Shown piece after piece: positions 40,101 through 55,100 of a DNA stretch of 64,000 nt; position 1 is the stretch's first letter; each line of letters opens with the position of its first letter. The position numbers and the translations under genes are program-made. This DNA comes from Zerene cesonia (lineage: Eukaryota; Arthropoda; Insecta; Lepidoptera; Pieridae): contig NC_052118.1 in the NCBI RefSeq assembly GCF_012273895.1, forward strand, positions 6,969,164 through 7,033,163, written 5' to 3'. The notes under the pieces are model-generated. The model searched no databases, was not told where the DNA came from, and was given only the letters and a program-made list of their open reading frames with translations.

Positions 40101-43100
40101 ACGATCATAAAGTAAGCAGTGCCAAACAAGTATTAGAATATGATACTCAATGAGATTAGTATCGAAATGTATCGGGTTTCCACAATATCCAGACGGGATT
40201 GAAAATGGCGGACTATAAATTACAGGAACGGTCTAGGTTTCATAACTACGCTGGCTTGTATACGTTTTGCTATTTTAATGGATTCATAAATCGATGGTGC
40301 AATTTTTTGCTTTATGTACATATTTGGTATAATTATAACATAGACAACGAGTAATCAAAATTCGAATAGTTGTTTATATTTGTTATTTTTTTATAATTTG
40401 TCACATAACATAATATTATTACCTACGGCTTACGCCCTGTATCATCTTGAGCAAACACTCAATTTAATATAAGCGCGTATTATTTTAATCAAAATCTATT
40501 ATTTAAACCCCGGCTTCGGCCGTGGTACACATATAGCCTTATAGCCTTCCTCAACAAATGGGCTATCTAATACTGACAGAATTTTTCAAATCAGACCAGT
40601 AGTTCCTGAGAATTGTGCGTTCAAACAAACAAACAAACTCTTCAGCTTTATAATATTAATTTAATAATTTTCTCCGCTCTGAATATTTGAACAGGCACTT
40701 TGAAAATTAAATTAATTTTGTCTATGTAATATATGAATTTGATCAATTTAACAAGGGAAAAGTTTCCATTGTGTTCAAACAGGTTTGTAAAAAAACGGAA
40801 GTCCAATGCGGGCTCACTACGTATAGTCACTTCAAAAAGCTAGATTCGTATATAACTTAACTTAAACTAAATATAAAAGTTGGGGATTTATTACATTAAA
40901 ATTACATACATAAAAAGACGCTTTACCGTTACTTTTTAATTTTTAGTTTTTATAGCATTGAAATGCTTTTTATAAATGAGAAATTAAAAAAAAATCTTAC
41001 CGTTACTTGTTAGTTATTCATATACATGTTTATAAGTTTATTGAATGTCAGTTAACTAATAAATTATCTTATTCAATAAGAACTTTATAGGGATTAGCAA
41101 TACGTAAATTCTTAAAACCTTAAGGATTTGAATCTAATGAAAATTCCATCTAAAGGCATCCTGAAACCACTTCAATACGGAATCATTATCGAAGAAGCAA
41201 TTTCATTTTCTCAATACATAAATTTATTTGCTTCCTATCCAACGAAGTAAATTTATAAAAAAAGTGTATTTCAATACACATCTTTGAAAACTTATTAAAT
41301 TGTTCCATGTAAGGAAATACCTTTATTTAAGAGATTATATTAAAAATGGGGATCTAAGGTGAAAGAATTAAGAAACTAACGCTAACAATGCTTCGCCTAT
41401 TATAAGAGAGTAATAAAAGAGTAAATAAATTTCTTTCTACAGTGGCACTTCAATGGAGAGCGGTTTCTGTGTGAGATTTATGGGCTGAATGTCGTAAATT
41501 CAATGTCGGATTTAGTGAAGCAAGTGTGGTCGTGCTATTGGCATTAATATGATGCGTGGCAATTTTGTGCGGCTGCTCGTAGATATAGTTAGTTTAAATA
41601 CGCTGAATCGCCTTAGGAATATGATGCATGGCGAAGTATTTATTGCGGCTTTTAGTATATCTATTTCTTCTTCTTCTTCTCTTTGTTAAGGGCTTCAACT
41701 AGTATATCTATTTGGAATATTTGTTTTGTTTATTACTTAACTTTAAATTTTAGCTGTAGTTCCTTGTTTAGGCGTGCCTTTAAATTCAAATTATTTCCTA
41801 ATTGAAAGCAGTATTTTGGCAATATATTCTATGAATTGTTAACAACATTCGTTCTACTGATAATCCTGTTATCTTAAGGTCTGAAAGCTGCCCAAACTCA
41901 AACTTAAAACCGTTTAATGCAAGTTATTTTATCGTTAATTCAAGAGCAGATTGATGAAGAATAGTAAAGTATCTACTTTACTATCTACAACAACGAACTC
42001 TATAGTTACTATTTGAAGTATTTCTTGTAAAATTTGTATTTCACGATAATAAAGAACATTTATTTATTATATGTTCAGGTTACCCAGTCCACCATCGCTT
42101 GGCACATCCCTGTCTCTCCAGCCCGTGCTATACGGCCAGTCTGACGGAAGCTCGCCCCGGCCGCCGCTGCCGCCAGCTAGACGCCCCTCCAGGCCAAACA
42201 CTGCTATCCCGAACATGCATATTATTAGCGCGTAAGTAAAAGACAATTCTTAGAAATATAACGCATATTGAAATATTCTTGAGCTCTGGTAAGTTGAACC
42301 GCATGGCAGCGATCGTTTTTGAATATCATCATCATCAGCCTATACTTGTTCCCGTGCGGGGACACAGGCCTCCTATGAGGGTTCAGGCTAAAATCCACCA
42401 CGCTGACCAAGTGCGAGTTGGCAGATCTCTCATGTCGTCGAATTTTGATTTTCAGATATGCTGGTTTCCTCTCGATGTTTTCCTTCACCGTTTCGAGCAG
42501 TTTTCGTTTTTGAATGTACTTTTAAAATAATTATATCTTTTCTACGAGCAATCTTTGAGTTTTTAAGTATTTTTAAGGGAATCAAGTCTGTGAGAGTGAG
42601 ACGATCTCCATTTTCTCGGGTACATTGGTTTAAAATGGTATGTATGTATACATATATTTCCACTATATCGATCTGATAGCGATTCGATGATGCAAAGTTT
42701 AATTTATAATGTGTGCAACTATAAGAAATATGTATTTAGTTATTAATAAAATTCTCATATATCTACATGATGTGCTTAATACTGGAATTACCCTTTACCA
42801 TGCTTCGCAGTATGCTAAGGAGTGTATAATTTATCAGCAAATCCTCGGTCTGTGTTTTTGACTAACTATTTTGGCTGCTTGCCAGTAAAGTCGACTCCTG
42901 CTGTGAAGTTTTTGTACGTACAAGTTACAGATATTGAGTAAAGTTCGAAATAAAAAAAAGAACCAGAATATAATTAAAATTACATTATTTATAGTGTATG
43001 CGGTAGATGAAGTGAGATTTTTAATTGAGAAATTGTTATCGTAAAACAATACTATCTAACATGGTTTGATAAGTATATATTAAGTTCAGATATAATAACA

Positions 43101-46100
43101 AAATCTTTACAATTTTTTTATTATTACTTTTATTTAAATGTTTATCATCAATGACTCTATTTTAAAGAAAAAAAGTAATTGTGAGACTACTTCTAAGATC
43201 GTGTAGTCATTTATATAATTATTACAAATATCCTTTTCAAAGGATTATCCTTTAGTTGGGTTTAGCTGGCGCGGTGTCTTTCGGCCGTCAACTGAACCCT
43301 AATAAAACTTTATGCTTACTCAAACTGTTATCATATTAAAATAGGGCTCTTCCTTTTATTGGGAGTAATAAGATATGTAGCTACAAGGGATATCTTTGAA
43401 ATATAGGGCATAATTTGTCAAGACATTTTTTAACCTTTCCTACTTAATATAAATGCGAAAGTTTGTAAGGATGGATGTATGTGTATATAAGTTTATTACT
43501 TTTTCACGCACACAAAAAGTACTGAACCAATTACAATTCAATTTGGTACGTAGATTTATTCGATATTCCTACGGGATACCGACTTACGCGGTTGAAGCCG
43601 CGGGGCGCAACTAGATTAGTATATAGTCGAAATATGGTGGCTTGTGACTGATTAGTTGTAGTGCTGTTAATTTTTATTTGAAAACAAGTAAATTAGTTTC
43701 ATCAATACATTCATGATGATCGATTTTCCTAATCTCCATACGTTTAATTGTTTTGTTTTATGATTTGCACTAAACTTTTGAAATAATGAAACAATTAAAA
43801 ATATGTGTTCATTTGGTATCTAATGCTTACAGTTTGCATAATTACGTTCAATATAAAATGAGTGGGAAGAAAATGTGTTTTTAAATGAACAGATATTCTA
43901 TTTCTATGATTTTGCCTGTTTTTAATGAAAAATTTAAATTGAATTTAGACCCGCCACCTTGAACTCTATTAATTTATCTTTACCAGAAATACGTAAATCT
44001 ACAAACATATAAACAATACGATAGCACAGCCTCTTTAGAGCAGAACACATTACGATTGTGAAGAGAAGTAGGTACGTCATAACAAAAGAGAAATAAAGAA
44101 TAAAAAAGTTCCACCCAACGCATATAGCACGACATGTAACGTCTCACAGATGTCACACTCACTCCCCTTCTTAGAGGGTCAAGAGTGATATATAACCTTC
44201 GTCAGTGTAATACCACATGTATATTCTGAAATAATTTATTATATTTGATTTCCTGGAGTACTATGTAAAGACCCTTGTCGTCAGCTGTGAAGAGCATTAT
44301 ATTTTACACCTGTTTCATTTCATTTTGTTATTTATAGATTGTTCAACTTCCTACTTTGGGAAAGTTTTTATTAAAAGTGAAATTTTATTAATATAATGTA
44401 TTTATGTTCAGTTTATAGTACACCTTGTTTCGACAAAATGTAAATTGATTAAAGACAAAATTTATGTTTTCGACTCGAACTCAAACAGCTTTCAGCTATG
44501 TTAATTAAGAAGGTGCTAAATACATCTCTTATATAATATTACATTAAACTCATGTAATGTCAATTAAAAACGTCTCTAACTTATTTATATTTTTAACATA
44601 TTATTTAGAATTATTATTTACTAGTCGCGCGCTTTCACCACGGAACGTAGCCACTGGAAATAGCAAGTATTTATATAGCTCATGTCTTATTCTGATACTA
44701 TATTATTGAAAAGTTTCATTTAAATCCATTCAGGAGTTTTTACGTGAAAGAGTAACATACATTCATCCATACTTACAAGGATTCGCGTTTATAATATTGT
44801 AAGTAGGATTCGAGTGTAAGGTGTCCAACGTGACATGTCTTAAAATTATTATGTCTCTGGAAAGAACCCTCCGTTTCATGTGACTCCATGTTACGAGCTC
44901 ACTTCACTCCACTTAGGGTTCTATTGATAGAGTTAAAATATATCGCTTAATTAATCGAAGACGTTCCTCGCGCTTGAATTGATTAATTTCACTTGTGAAA
45001 AGATTTCAACCTGTTGTAATTAATGTATATTTATAAAATTCTCGTGTCACAATGTTAGTTACAATACGCCTCCAAAACCGCTGGACCGATTTTTATTAAA
45101 TTTTGTGTGCATGTCGGGTAGCTTTCAGAATCGGCCAGTATCTTATTTTCATATCCCTTAATGATAACACAAAGGCGCGGCGTTTGCCGTGTTAGCTAGT
45201 TTCAATATAAATTTTACCTAAAAATGTATGAGTTTTTTCTGTTAGTATCTCATCAAATTATTATCTAGTTTAAAAAGCTAAAACATGCTGTCCATCAGCT
45301 GATCTTCGTATAATTACCAAGTTCCATGATGATGTAATGATTGAAAGTAGATAATAACTTATACTTAAATTTTACTCATAACTACATCTCACTTTAATTC
45401 AACGTAATAGAATGTTAAAAGTAACATAATATTGTAATTGGATCAAGTATTATATCCTCCTAACACATTGCACTTAACAAATCTAGTTCTACTCCGAAGT
45501 GCAATCCATCGATATCAAGGAGAATCTCATCTCGAGATATTTCATTAGCACTTGCGAGCGAGAATTGGGAATTGCACTCCTCTGGAGTTTACTTCCGTAC
45601 TAGATTACGGTATGTGCTTGTAATAAATCAGCGCATTTTGCTTCATTCATATGAAAACGTAGTCACCATCATATGGATCTTATTTTCGTAAGATTATATT
45701 TATCTACCTTAATTTAGCAATTTGAGTACAACGTTTGAGGATAGCTTTTTTATCATTATTCATAAATTTTATTTTATTCTTAATTTTAAACTTTTTCTTT
45801 ATCAATCATGTCATATTCAGATTGTATGTACATACATAATTAACGCGCATGCCTCATTTCCGAGGTCTATTTTCTAAATTAAAAACGTTTGTAAAGCACA
45901 ATAATACATGGTAAAAGTTAGTAAGTACTATGACAATACTCACCGCTTTGTAGCGGAATTATACCTCGTTACAAAGGCTCGACTGTTCCTAGAATAAAAT
46001 CTTCCTTAGTAGGGTAATGGGAATTCTCTGTTTACTGGTAGTGTTAATTATACGCGGCCTTCTCTTATCTAGTTACTGTAATGGAATGATTATAGAAAGT

Positions 46101-49100
46101 TCAACGTGGAAAATGTGTGTATTGTATGCCAATATCTTTTGAATGATTTATTGTGTTCAAACCCTGTTAGAACGTTTAGAACTAATAGAATGTTCAGATT
46201 ATTATATTGCTACTTGCTTTCCACCCGCGGCTTCGCCTGCGTGGAATTTGATTATATCGCACGACATGGTAAGGTTAAGGTAGCCTATAGGTTTTCCCAA
46301 GGTCTAGGTGGACTATTTGTCAAAATTGAAAAAGTGGTTTAGGCTTGAAAGAATCTTACATGATTTCATATTTGAAAAATAAGGAACTTCCATACAAACT
46401 TTCATCCCCTATTTCAACCCCTTCTCCACTTTTTTTCGCAATAAAAAGTATCCTATGTCCTTTCCCAAGTTCAGTTCTATCATCATACCAAATTTCATCA
46501 AAATCGGTTCAGTGGTTTAGGCGTGAAAGCGTAACAGACAGAGTTGCTTTCGCATTTATAATATTAGTAGGGATTTTCTAGGTATTCTGTAAAAGTTCCT
46601 TGAAACAAAAATAAGTAGTGTTGTTATAATGTGAAAAGTTCCTTCGAAGACCTTATTTTTCTCCCTACAATGACGTCACGTTTATGATATCATAGACATT
46701 AATCAGAAGGGATAAAATTGCTTTTATGGCCAATGCTGATACACATAGATATATAATATTACTACTTTTATTTTGATATTATGTTAAACACTGTTGAAAT
46801 ATATATTTTACCGGATAGCAATCATTTTGAAAAATTAAATTGAAGGTCCTGATTGTAACTTCTATGAATACTTTGTTCTGAAGATAATTCAATAATGTCA
46901 AGCGTCTTCTAATTTACATTATATTGTGCTTTAATTGAATTTAATTTATTTAGAGTTTTGTTTTTTACATTAAGTAACTGTTCGTATATATAAATAGTAC
47001 TAACTGAATTCTTATTATCGATTAATGTCTATGTAAATGTATGTAAGTAAAATCATTACGATAAAATATGACACGTCTCCGCCAAGAGTTATTCATCTAA
47101 AAATGATTCGTGCAGAATATTTGAGAAAGAATACGCGAATCTCTGCTAAGTACAAATGTAAATTTTAGGTATTCTTTTGTTCCATTCTTATACTACAATC
47201 TCGACGCGTCTAAATTGCGAGACGAGTATGCATGATACTTTATATATAATCCCTCGTAACTACTTGCAGAATAATTCGTATTCAAGTGCGTTCATTCAAC
47301 TCGCGAAGTTAAAAGTGGAACAACGCACAAGGAGTATCTCTCAAAAACCAGGTCCCGTCCTTTTGTGTAGATACGTATGTTTTGGAGGTATCGTTAGGAT
47401 AGCTGCGGGGAGCCAATAACACGCCGTTGTCATGGTAACGGAGCATGTACGAGAGGGGGCTTACCCCAAGGGAATGAGGGCTCACAAAAACCAGACACGA
47501 AGACACCTTGAGTGCTACAAGTTTGGAAACGAAGTTTCGTGAACATTATTGTATCAGACAATGTTCGAGGGTCTTGCTTTTCTGGTTTTATAATTATTTA
47601 GTGCCTTTCTGCGTCCTTGGTAGCATATCGTGCCACCTTGAATGTTGGGGTACCTAGTGACAACAGTGGATTATGAGCAAATTAAATTTGTCTTTGTTTA
47701 TCTTTGACAATTATTAAATACAAATGATTCATTCAATTGAAAATAAACGATAATTTTAAACACGCAAGCAGAATATTGAAACATTTTCAAAATCAATATG
47801 CATTTAGTCTACAAAGGATAATAATTTTAGAAACGGTTCATTCAAAAGATAAGTAGAAATTTGAAATCATTACTATTTACTTCTTTGTTGCCGAAATTAA
47901 AAGATTTGAAGTCTAACAGTAAATAGTTCCTTTATAATGGTAATCCGTTATAAATTAACGGTATTCTTTGAAGATTAAAGGAAAAGATGCTTTATAAATT
48001 ATGATGAACGTGTTTATTATGTCAAGTTTTTCATCGTCAAGGGAACACTTCTGGCGGACGGGAAAGAAACGATAAAAGCTTATTTCTGTAATATTAAAAC
48101 AGATTACTGTTATAGACGACGGTGCAGAAAATGAGACTCTGTTTCGAAATTTATAAAGTCTATTTTACGATAAAAAGATTTAATGAATCCTTTCTCACGT
48201 GCTTAACGAGTCTGATAAGGGCATGTTTCACGAGAACGCCCCAGAATTTTTAATTAATAACTAAATATATAAAAATAACTTTTTATGAACACGAAATATC
48301 AGATTGCGAAACAGGGTTGCCCTGATTATAATGTGTTACTGAGGGGAACAGTTAAAATTAAAATTTGTTACGAGAAATACGTAATACATTTGATAAAATG
48401 GAAAGAATATATTTTTTATTTATATAACACTAGTTGCAAGCCCCAGCTCCCGGCCCGGTATGATCAAACTGCACATGGTGTGCAAATTAAATTCAAATCG
48501 GTTAAGTAGTTTAGGAGTCGTCGCGGACAATGAAATGCGACATTAATAATAAGTAATAAGTAATTTATACTGTATATTGAGATATTATTTGCACAGACAT
48601 TCAGAGTTAATAACATTAATTTGTCAGGTTCAAATTTCGCCTATAATCCTAAACCACGTTACCTCGTACGGTTTGACATGTGACGCGTCGTATTAATGGT
48701 CTGAATAAAGCCTTTGATCTTGATTATTACAATTCAATACACACCATTTAATCCGAATATGTTAGTTGTACTCATGGCAACATCGTTAATAATAATTTGA
48801 ATTTGTTAGGGTTGTCACACTATAAGTAGGTAGGTATATTTCAGATGTTTGGATATGTTGCAGAACAATATAATCATTGTATGAATTTAAAAGAAAATCT
48901 TTAGAAATGGACAGTTCTTGTTTTTAAAATTAGAATTGTTTTATAGAGCGAAACTGTTTTCGAAATCGCGTTCAATCAAATCATTTATCACGTAATTTTC
49001 AAAATATTAAACATAAACATAAATAAATACTTAACCATTCTCTAAATAAAAGGTATATTTTTACAACATACATATATAGTAAATAAACTATTTGATATGT

Positions 49101-52100
49101 ATCTTAATGAGTTTTCCTAGATAAAGATGATCATATTCTCTCAAGTTCTCTGTAATTTCCTACCCGGGAATATATAATCGGGAGCGTTTCCACTTCTTGG
49201 CTTAAAATTGATGCTCATGAACATTCTAAAGATATATTAAGCCGTCTGTTTGTGACTACGCTCGCAATAAAATATTTGAACATTCGGTTAAATAATATTA
49301 TGAATAAATCCCGTTTATAATTGTTTCGTCTTCATGCACGAATGTTACAAACACCTTATTATTTTAATCTACATTTATTCAAATGTGGCCATTAAATTAA
49401 TGCATTTGTTTTTGTAAGGTTTCTATTAACTTTACACTCGTTTTGTTAAGATATAATGTTCCTTTGGACCTTCTTGGTAAATGAAGATAATTGATCTCCT
49501 GGCGAAGACCGGTCGCATAGAATATTGTAACATGTTATAAATTTATATTAAAGCAAGATATGTTCAAAGTTACCACATAGATATAATGACACTTATATAA
49601 AGATGTAGCAATACAAAGTATAAAATAATTTAATTAATAATTTTACTTATAGGAGCGAAGCTTTCGCAACAACACTTTCGGCTTTATACGGAAAGCTACT
49701 GGTCGTGATGGGTATTGCATTTCCTATGGCTGAAGTTATTTCTACATACATTCCACCATCGTTTTATGAGGTAATATAATCTTTTTAATCGTTAATCTGT
49801 TAATCTACGAAGAAAGAGAACTTATATTTTTAAAATTCACGTACAGTTTCGTTCAAAAATACATGAGTTGTGAGCTCGCAGCCTTGTGTAACGCAAATGC
49901 CTTTGAATGAAAACTTAACTTGTATCAAAGAGTAAAATTCATGAGCACTTACATTTGAACATACGATCAAAATACGTAGTAAATTTCCTTCACAATTCGG
50001 TACTATTATTTGTGTATTATATTTTGCAGGGTTTTTATTTATACCTATACATCGGAAGCATGGTATTTCTTCTCTACATGTACGCCGCATTGCTTCGAGA
50101 CAGATCGCGTTCAGCGGCTGACACTACTGTTGTAGCAAGTGGGTATTTTTCGGATAAAAAATGTTTTGCTATTTTTTATGTCATCATCGGTATAGAAACT
50201 GGTGTGTCGCCTGATGGTAATCGCTACCACCGCTCATAACATTTGCAGAGGCAAAAGGTCTCGATGAAGGATTGCCGGCTTTATATAGAAATGGATAAAG
50301 ACATTTTTTTCATTTTAATTTTTCATGTGTTAGATTTTGAGACGTTTATTAAAAATATGAATAAAACATTAACCGTGTTTTAAGGTTTATTAACATTTGT
50401 CAAATGTAGATTTGAATAATATTCATTTGAATAATATCCATGTTTCAATTAGCTACCGCTTATTTATGCATTACTTACTACTACCTTAGTATATGAAAGT
50501 AATAAATTGTTCTATCACCATACATAATTGTGTCAAATCTGCCCAATGGTTTTTACGTGATTGACGCACATGGAAGACAAAGAGCAATTTGGGAAAAGAA
50601 CAATTTCCTCTTCAATTTATTTTAACTGATTATGTAACCGCTTGATACTTATTATTAAATTCATTATTCGACGAGGGTCGAGCTTCAATTAAAGTTTACT
50701 CAAGTCCTCGTCTCGATTTTAAGTAAATTTTCTTGCGACGTGTACCTGTGTAGATGCTATGCAGTAAATATGGCTTCGTAACTAAGTTTGTAGAGGCAGG
50801 GTGTTTTTGAATTATATTCCTTAAGATATTGCGGTCTTGTTGCCGCTCTGAAATTGCTCTCGAAGCCAACTAACTTTGTCAGCGTAAACCCAATATTCTT
50901 ATAGTGTACGTAGGATAGCATACCGTTTTTTAAATCCATTTTGTATGGAACATTGTACGCTGCAATTTTTAATGAACTTTTATAAAATTATTCCTCGTTG
51001 TAATGATGCTCGTTAATGCTTATATCCTTTAATAAAAAAATGCACAATCCTTTTTCATTCAAGTATGTTCTGAATAAATAAGAAAATAATTATATGACAT
51101 CAAATTGTGCAGGAAGTAAACTAACCTAACCATTTTATATGATGAGGTAAGATTTATTCGTATGTAAAAGCCATATGATTAAATCTTCTACAGAAATCAA
51201 CGTCTTGCAGAGTGTGTTACAAGTCCAAATTCTAAATAAGGACAGTTGGGAAAATTACAACAATTTCCTATCAAACATAAAAATAAATCTCACGGAGTTA
51301 TAAAGTAATAAAATATAAAATAAAAACATAGAATTGAGAACCTCCTTCGTTTCTGGCAACGTCGGTAGAAAATCATCGCGCAGTCTTTTTCTTCTCTATG
51401 AGACATATGTAATTTAACTTATGTATTATTTCAAATGTATGAAGCAATCAACCACTTTCCTTAATGTTTTAAAGTATAATTCATTTAACGATCTCTAAAC
51501 AGAATCAGACTCCAGTTCCTCTCAATCGGAGTCGGATTCTTGCTCGTCCCGCACGGAGCGCAGTACGGCTACTACGCACGTACAACCGCAGTTATTGGCG
51601 AAACGACTCTCTTTGGGCTTCGCCCTCACGTCGAGAACGCACCATTATGGGAGCTTCTACTTGCGAATGGGTGCCGTCGGTGAGTGTATGCGTATTTGAG
51701 TGATTTTCCTTCTTTGTTATAGCATTTAATTTGCTCTAAGTCGAGATAAAAGTTAGCACGTAGGAGCATTTATTTATTCATCTTTGAATTAAAGTACAAA
51801 GTTACAAAAATATTTACTGGTAACAGCTTGGTATCGACTTTTGGTCAAGGTTCAAGTTTTGAAAATTTTCAGAAATTCAGAATCAGTTTTTAAAATAATT
51901 TAATTTATCTCTTATAAATCCCTGAAGTCCTATATCTCTGTAGAACGTAAGTAACTTTTTTATTTTCTACATAGATTTATCTCCTCAGACGAGTAGACGA
52001 TCAATCTTCTTTGTCTGTACATTTTTAAATTTCGTTTTAATTTATTATTTAAACTGAAATTCTTTACAAGGGTTTACGCAGAGAGGTTAATGTATTAATG

Positions 52101-55100
52101 AATTTTGTAATAGACGATTTTCTTTAAGGGCAGTAGCTTCTAAATGATAGTTATAGATAGAAAATCTTAAATAGTTTTGTATAGCGTATCGCATTTGTAC
52201 AACTTTATCTACAAACATATTGAATGCGAGAAATATACCTGCATAAAACGCGTTTTCTTTTAATCGCGTTCTTCAACCAGCTCAGCGTTTTCAGTATATA
52301 ATTTTTCGTTTATAACTCGTAAAAGTAGAGCTATGTTATGGTAAGATAACATTATTTATACACAACTAATAGTATATAATATAAGCTTCTAATTATATGA
52401 CCGTGTTAAATGAAAATAAACGTCAGTCAATAAATTATCTATTCGGATAACTTTTTTTCTTACACCACCATACATAATAACTTATTGTGACAACATCCAC
52501 TGGTATGTGAGTTTTGAGATGTAAAAACATTTATGTATAAAAATTAGTTCAAATCACGCGAAATGAACAGGACACCACTGGGATGACCGCTTGCTAGTTT
52601 TCGTAAGAACCTATTCAAAACGATAAAAAATCCCTATAAAATTCATGCTCTTCCTGAATACAAATTTACCTCTCCACATTTTGTCTCTCGCGATAAACAA
52701 ATTCTATTTTTGTTTCCGAACAGTGCTAACAAAGAACGAATAATTTTATCACTTAGCAAGAATAAACATAAAAGTTGAGAACGTCCCAACAATGGCGGGA
52801 GAAAATAAAAGTAGAAGCAACTATTTCGGTCGAGAGGATTGTTAATCTACGCGGACACTCTACAAAGTTTACTTTTTAGTTTAATCTTCCTTGTCGCATT
52901 TGGTCGTTCCGTCTGCAAACAAATTGTTATTATTACTAGTCTTTGTTTTTTAAGGTTAATTGATTTTCGTACGCATTTTTTTTTAAACGACCCCAATAGA
53001 ACTGTTTATATTATACCGAATGTAAAAATTATATACATGGATTTTTGCTAGCTTTGTATTTCCTATAGTATATATTATATTGAAAATCAAATACTTCCAA
53101 TTTAAAGTGGCTCAAACTCACTTGTATTAATTGACCAGGTTATGGCTATAGTTTATTCTAATTACCTACTCTTATTTGTTCTATCTTTATAGCGATAAGA
53201 TCTAATTATATTTAGTAAAAAGTTCCCATTTAATATTTCTAGCGTTCGGTATTGGGTCTATGATCTATTCGGGTCTGGAGTTCGGTCAGTACTGGGAGCT
53301 GGAGAGGAATACGAATTGTCACAACGTGCTGCTCGCGCTGACGCCGGCCACTCGCATGGCCTTCATCTTTATCCAGATGTATTTCATCTTTCTCAATAAT
53401 GAGGTTTGTATTGGTTGTCGGCGGTTTTTTAATGTAAGAGTCATAACTCAAATTATTATATTATAGTTGTTGCATTTAACTATGTAGTTTTGTTATATAC
53501 TAATGTTGTAAANNNNNNNNNNNNNNNNNNNNNNNNNNNNNNNNNNNNNNNNNNNNNNNNNNNNNNNNNNNNNNNNNNNNNNNNNNNNNNNNNNNNNNNN
53601 NNNNNNNNNNNNNNNNNNNNNNNNNNNNNNNNNNNNNNNNNNNNNNNNNNNNNNNNNNNNNNNNNNNNNNNNNNNNNNNNNNNNNNNNNNNNNNNNNNNN
53701 NNNNNNNNNNNNNNNNNNNNNNNNNNNNNNNNNNNNNNNNNNNNNNNNNNNNNNNNNNNNNNNNNNNNNNNNNNNNNNNNNNNNNNNNNNNNNNNNNNNN
53801 NNNNNNNNNNNNNNNNNNNNNNNNNNNNNNNNNNNNNNNNNNNNNNNNNNNNNNNNNNNNNNNNNNNNNNNNNNNNNNNNNNNNNNNNNNNNNNNNNNNN
53901 NNNNNNNNNNNNNNNNNNNNNNNNNNNNNNNNNNNNNNNNNNNNNNNNNNNNNNNNNNNNNNNNNNNNNNNNNNNNNNNNNNNNNNNNNNNNNNNNNNNN
54001 NNNNNNNNNNNNNNNNNNNNNNNNNNNNNNNNNNNNNNNNNNNNNNNNNNNNNNNNNNNNNNNNNNNNNNNNNNNNNNNNNNNNNNNNNNNNNNNNNNNN
54101 NNNNNNNNNNNNNNNNNNNNNNNNNNNNNNNNNNNNNNNNNNNNNNNNNNNNNNNNNNNNNNNNNNNNNNNNNNNNNNNNNNNNNNNNNNNNNNNNNNNN
54201 NNNNNNNNNNNNNNNNNNNNNNNNNNNNNNNNNNNNNNNNNNNNNNNNNNNNNNNNNNNNNNNNNNNNNNNNNNNNNNNNNNNNNNNNNNNNNNNNNNNN
54301 NNNNNNNNNNNNNNNNNNNNNNNNNNNNNNNNNNNNNNNNNNNNNNNNNNNNNNNNNNNNNNNNNNNNNNNNNNNNNNNNNNNNNNNNNNNNNNNNNNNN
54401 NNNNNNNNNNNNNNNNNNNNNNNNNNNNNNNNNNNNNNNNNNNNNNNNNNNNNNNNNNNNNNNNNNNNNNNNNNNNNNNNNNNNNNNNNNNNNNNNNNNN
54501 NNNNNNNNNNNNAAGAGTCATAACTCAAATTATTATATTATAGTTGTTGCATTTAACTATGTAGTTTTGTTATATACTAATGTTGTAAAGTAGAATGTGG
54601 TTTAATGGAGTTTTGATTGAATATTAGGGTATATATAGGGTATATTGGGTATCGGTGTCACAAGATAATTTGAATTTACACTCGATCGCATTTATCTGCT
54701 ACTGCAATAGTGAAGATATTTTTTTTTTTCTAAACGAGTTAAATTTTAATTCGGAAATAATTTTGGTCAAGATGTGGTCAAACCTTGTACATACTACTTT
54801 ATCATTTATGCATTAACCTAAGAGTAGATGTGGTTAATATAGTTGATGTACTGGCTGAATGGCTATCAGGTGAATTCTAATTGATTAAATAAATTCATTT
54901 TATCGTTACACTAGATATTACTTGCTTTTAGACAAATCTAAGACTTTAGTGACAAAGTTCAACTTTTTTATATAGTTATTGATTTAAATGTGTAAAATTG
55001 AAACGTAAAATATTCCAGATGAAAGTATACAAACACAAGATAGTAGCTCGATTCGGTCTCATGCACATGGTGGGGACGAACCTCAGCGTATGGCTCAACG

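Larger units (their letters stand above)
38681..42078. other. OtopLa intron 2 (3.4 kb)
   Basis: Contains a Helitron-like repeat (38873-39051), a perfect 29-bp-arm inverted repeat (39098-39161), another diverged repeat (39683-39861) and a minus-strand repeat (about 40498-40655). A short TTC microsatellite lies near 41666-41680. No coding sequence is recognised. Confidence 0.7.
42232..49652. other. OtopLa intron 3 (7.4 kb)
   Basis: Contains a truncated SINE (42323-42501), Helitron-like elements (43438-43614; minus strand 44621-44808 and 46211-46573), further repeats (about 45055-45197, 48425-48540) and a promoter-like patch with an X-box (47413-47439). No coding sequence is recognised. Confidence 0.7.
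53404..55018. other. OtopLa intron 7, containing an artificial gap
   Basis: It contains the 1000-N gap. The 77 bases before the gap and the 77 bases after it are identical, so the real intron is probably about 540 bp long. Confidence 0.8.
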
